The position numbers and the translations under genes are program-made. Positions 6,454 to 7,428 of a stretch of 7,428 nucleotides of DNA are shown here, one piece after another (the stretch's first letter is position 1; every line of letters begins with the position of its first letter). This stretch comes from Thermoleophilia bacterium (GTDB lineage Bacteria > Actinomycetota > Thermoleophilia > Gaiellales > Gaiellaceae): the NCBI GenBank assembly GCA_014534155.1, contig JACVSB010000084.1:1-7428 (forward strand), given 5' to 3'. Below the pieces are notes generated by a model. The model had not been told where the DNA came from. It saw nothing but the letters and a program-made list of their open reading frames with translations, and did no database searches.

Positions 6454-7074
6454 GTGCGGCTCGCGCTCGTCCCCCGGACCACCGCGTTCTACGAGCTCTT
6501 CGCCGAGGCGGGCGCGAACGCCCTAGCAGCCGCGCGCAAGGCAGAGGAGCGCTTCCGCGAGTACCCGAACGCGACCGTTACCCAGGCCGACGTGAAGGAG
6601 GCAGAGCACGCAGGGGACCGGATCACGCACGACATCATCCAGCTCCTGAACACGCAGTACGTGACGCCGTTCGATCGCGAGGACATCTACCAGCTCGTGA
6701 CGGCGATCGACGATATCGTCGACCTGATCGAGGAGGCGTCGGACCTGCTCGGGCTGTACGGCGTCGAGCGGGCGACGAAGCACGCGTTGCAGCAGTGCGA
6801 GGTGCTCGTCTCCGCCGTCGGATGGCTGGAGCGGGCGCTCCGCGAGCTGCGCTCCGTCGGCGGGCTGCAGGGGTACCTCGTCGCGCTGAAGCAGCACGAG
6901 GACGACGGCGACCGGATCGTCCGCGAGGCGATCGCGGACCTCTTCCGCGACGCCCGCATCGACCCGCTGATCGTCATCCGCTGGAAGGACATCTACGACG
7001 CCCTGGAAGGCGCGATCGACGCCTGCGAGACGGCCGCCAACGTCGTCGGGAACATCGCCGTAAAGAACGCCTAG
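6454..7074 (+). CDS. DUF47 family PhoU-like protein, partner of the PiT phosphate transporter
   Basis: The 206-residue all-helical protein has the usual length and pattern of the DUF47/PhoU-like family. It begins VRLALVPRTTAFYELFAE (1-18), then has ADVKEAEHAGDRITHDI (45-61), TPFDREDIYQLVTAIDDIVD (71-90), KQHEDDGDRIVREAI (146-160) and WKDIYDALEGAIDACE (177-192). The two acidic ExxxD-rich helices are the repeats that bind metal clusters in PhoU proteins. Members are encoded beside PiT permeases and are thought to modulate their phosphate transport from the cytoplasmic side; the mechanism is not well established. The GTG at 6454 was chosen because it gives the family's standard N-terminus (xRLxLxPRxxxFYxLF). 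The frame is open far upstream, but that part is a shadow of copA. The permease gene starts 12 nt downstream, so the two form an operon. Confidence 0.93.
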   Translation: MRLALVPRTTAFYELFAEAGANALAAARKAEERFREYPNATVTQADVKEAEHAGDRITHDIIQLLNTQYVTPFDREDIYQLVTAIDDIVDLIEEASDLLGLYGVERATKHALQQCEVLVSAVGWLERALRELRSVGGLQGYLVALKQHEDDGDRIVREAIADLFRDARIDPLIVIRWKDIYDALEGAIDACETAANVVGNIAVKNA

Positions 7075-7086
7075 AGCCGCGCGCGC

Positions 7087-7428
7087 GTGGATCTCATGCT
7101 CGTAGCCGTCGTCGTCGTAGCGCTCTTCTTCGACTTCACGAACGGCTTCCACGACGCCGCGAACGCGATCGCGACGAGCGTCTCGACGCGCGCGCTCTCG
7201 CCGCGGGTCGCCGTGCTCTTCGCCGCCGTCCTCAACTTCGCGGGCGCGTTCATCTTCCTCGAGGTTGCCGCGACCGTGGCGAAGGGCGTGGTCGATCCGG
7301 CGGCCGTCACGCTGGACGTCGTGCTCGGCGGCATCGTCGGGGCGATCACCTGGAACCTCTTCACCTGGTACCTCGGCCTGCCGACGAGCTCGAGCCACGC
7401 GCTCATCGGCGGCATCGCGGGGGCGGCG
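7087..7428 (+). CDS. pit: PiT-family inorganic phosphate transporter, 3' end cut off by window
   Basis: The frame stays open to the window edge, showing the first 114 residues of a protein that is usually 330 residues or more. A first hydrophobic helix (about 3-17) leads into FTNGFHDAANAIATSVSTRA (17-36), the PiT signature. Hydrophobic segments at about 41-60 and 76-97 follow, then GLPTSSSHALIGGIAGA (97-113), another conserved PiT block. PiT proteins import phosphate, often as a neutral metal-phosphate complex, driven by protons (or sodium). I prefer the GTG at 7087 because VDLMLVAVVV resembles typical PiT starts; the ATG at 7096 is a possible alternative three codons in. Neither has a clear Shine-Dalgarno, and coupling to the upstream DUF47 gene (12-nt gap) is likely. 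The gene symbol is generic. Confidence 0.93.
   Translation, partial: MDLMLVAVVVVALFFDFTNGFHDAANAIATSVSTRALSPRVAVLFAAVLNFAGAFIFLEVAATVAKGVVDPAAVTLDVVLGGIVGAITWNLFTWYLGLPTSSSHALIGGIAGAA

Noticed and set aside
7096..7098. ATG at 7096 as the PiT start
   Set aside because: It is possible, but the GTG at 7087 gives the more typical N-terminus. The difference is three residues and neither has a good ribosome site.

Overview
The window is a very GC-rich, tightly packed bacterial segment with ten protein-coding genes. Two are cut by the window edges: a protease at the left and a phosphate permease at the right. Frequent GTG starts, 4-nt gene overlaps, a luciferase-like oxidoreductase, leaderless-looking promoters with TAnnnT -10 boxes and the DUF47-PiT pair together suggest an actinobacterium, perhaps of the Thermoleophilia type. 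That placement is an inference from style; no rRNA or marker gene is present. I saw no tRNA, rRNA, CRISPR, insertion sequence or prophage sequence.

Left part (1-1030). The 3' two-thirds or so of a subtilisin-family (S8) serine protease reads rightward and ends at 984. A near-perfect 16-bp hairpin at 994-1030 follows and separates it from the convergent gene on the minus strand.

Middle-left part (1036-3436). Two minus-strand genes form a likely operon: a LysN/Aro8-like PLP aminotransferase (start 3111) and, 18 nt after it, a short luciferase-like monooxygenase-family oxidoreductase. A 90-residue protein of unknown function is transcribed divergently from 3164 and ends 8 nt from the end of the next operon.

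Middle-right part (3445-6407). This is a complete minus-strand copper operon, in transcription order: a CopZ-like metallochaperone, a CopA-type Cu(I) P-type ATPase, a CsoR copper-sensing repressor, and a small four-helix membrane protein with a histidine-rich tail. The first three genes overlap by 4 nt (GTGA) at each junction, and the fourth starts 6 nt after csoR. A G/C-tract palindrome of the CsoR-operator type lies directly upstream of a -10 box, just before the chaperone gene. The inferred circuit is that CsoR represses its own operon, Cu(I) releases it, the chaperone delivers Cu(I) to the ATPase, and the ATPase exports it. The last gene is an uncharacterised membrane member of the set.

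Right part (6440-7428). Divergent from the copper operon are a PhoU-like DUF47 protein and, 12 nt downstream, the start of a PiT-family inorganic phosphate transporter. This is a standard low-affinity phosphate uptake pair. The 77-nt divergent region holds the copper operator and both candidate -10 boxes.

Most of this is recognisable biology. The less described parts are the fourth gene of the copper operon, the 90-residue orphan protein, and the shared copper/phosphate promoter region. I did not find a convincing wholly new system.
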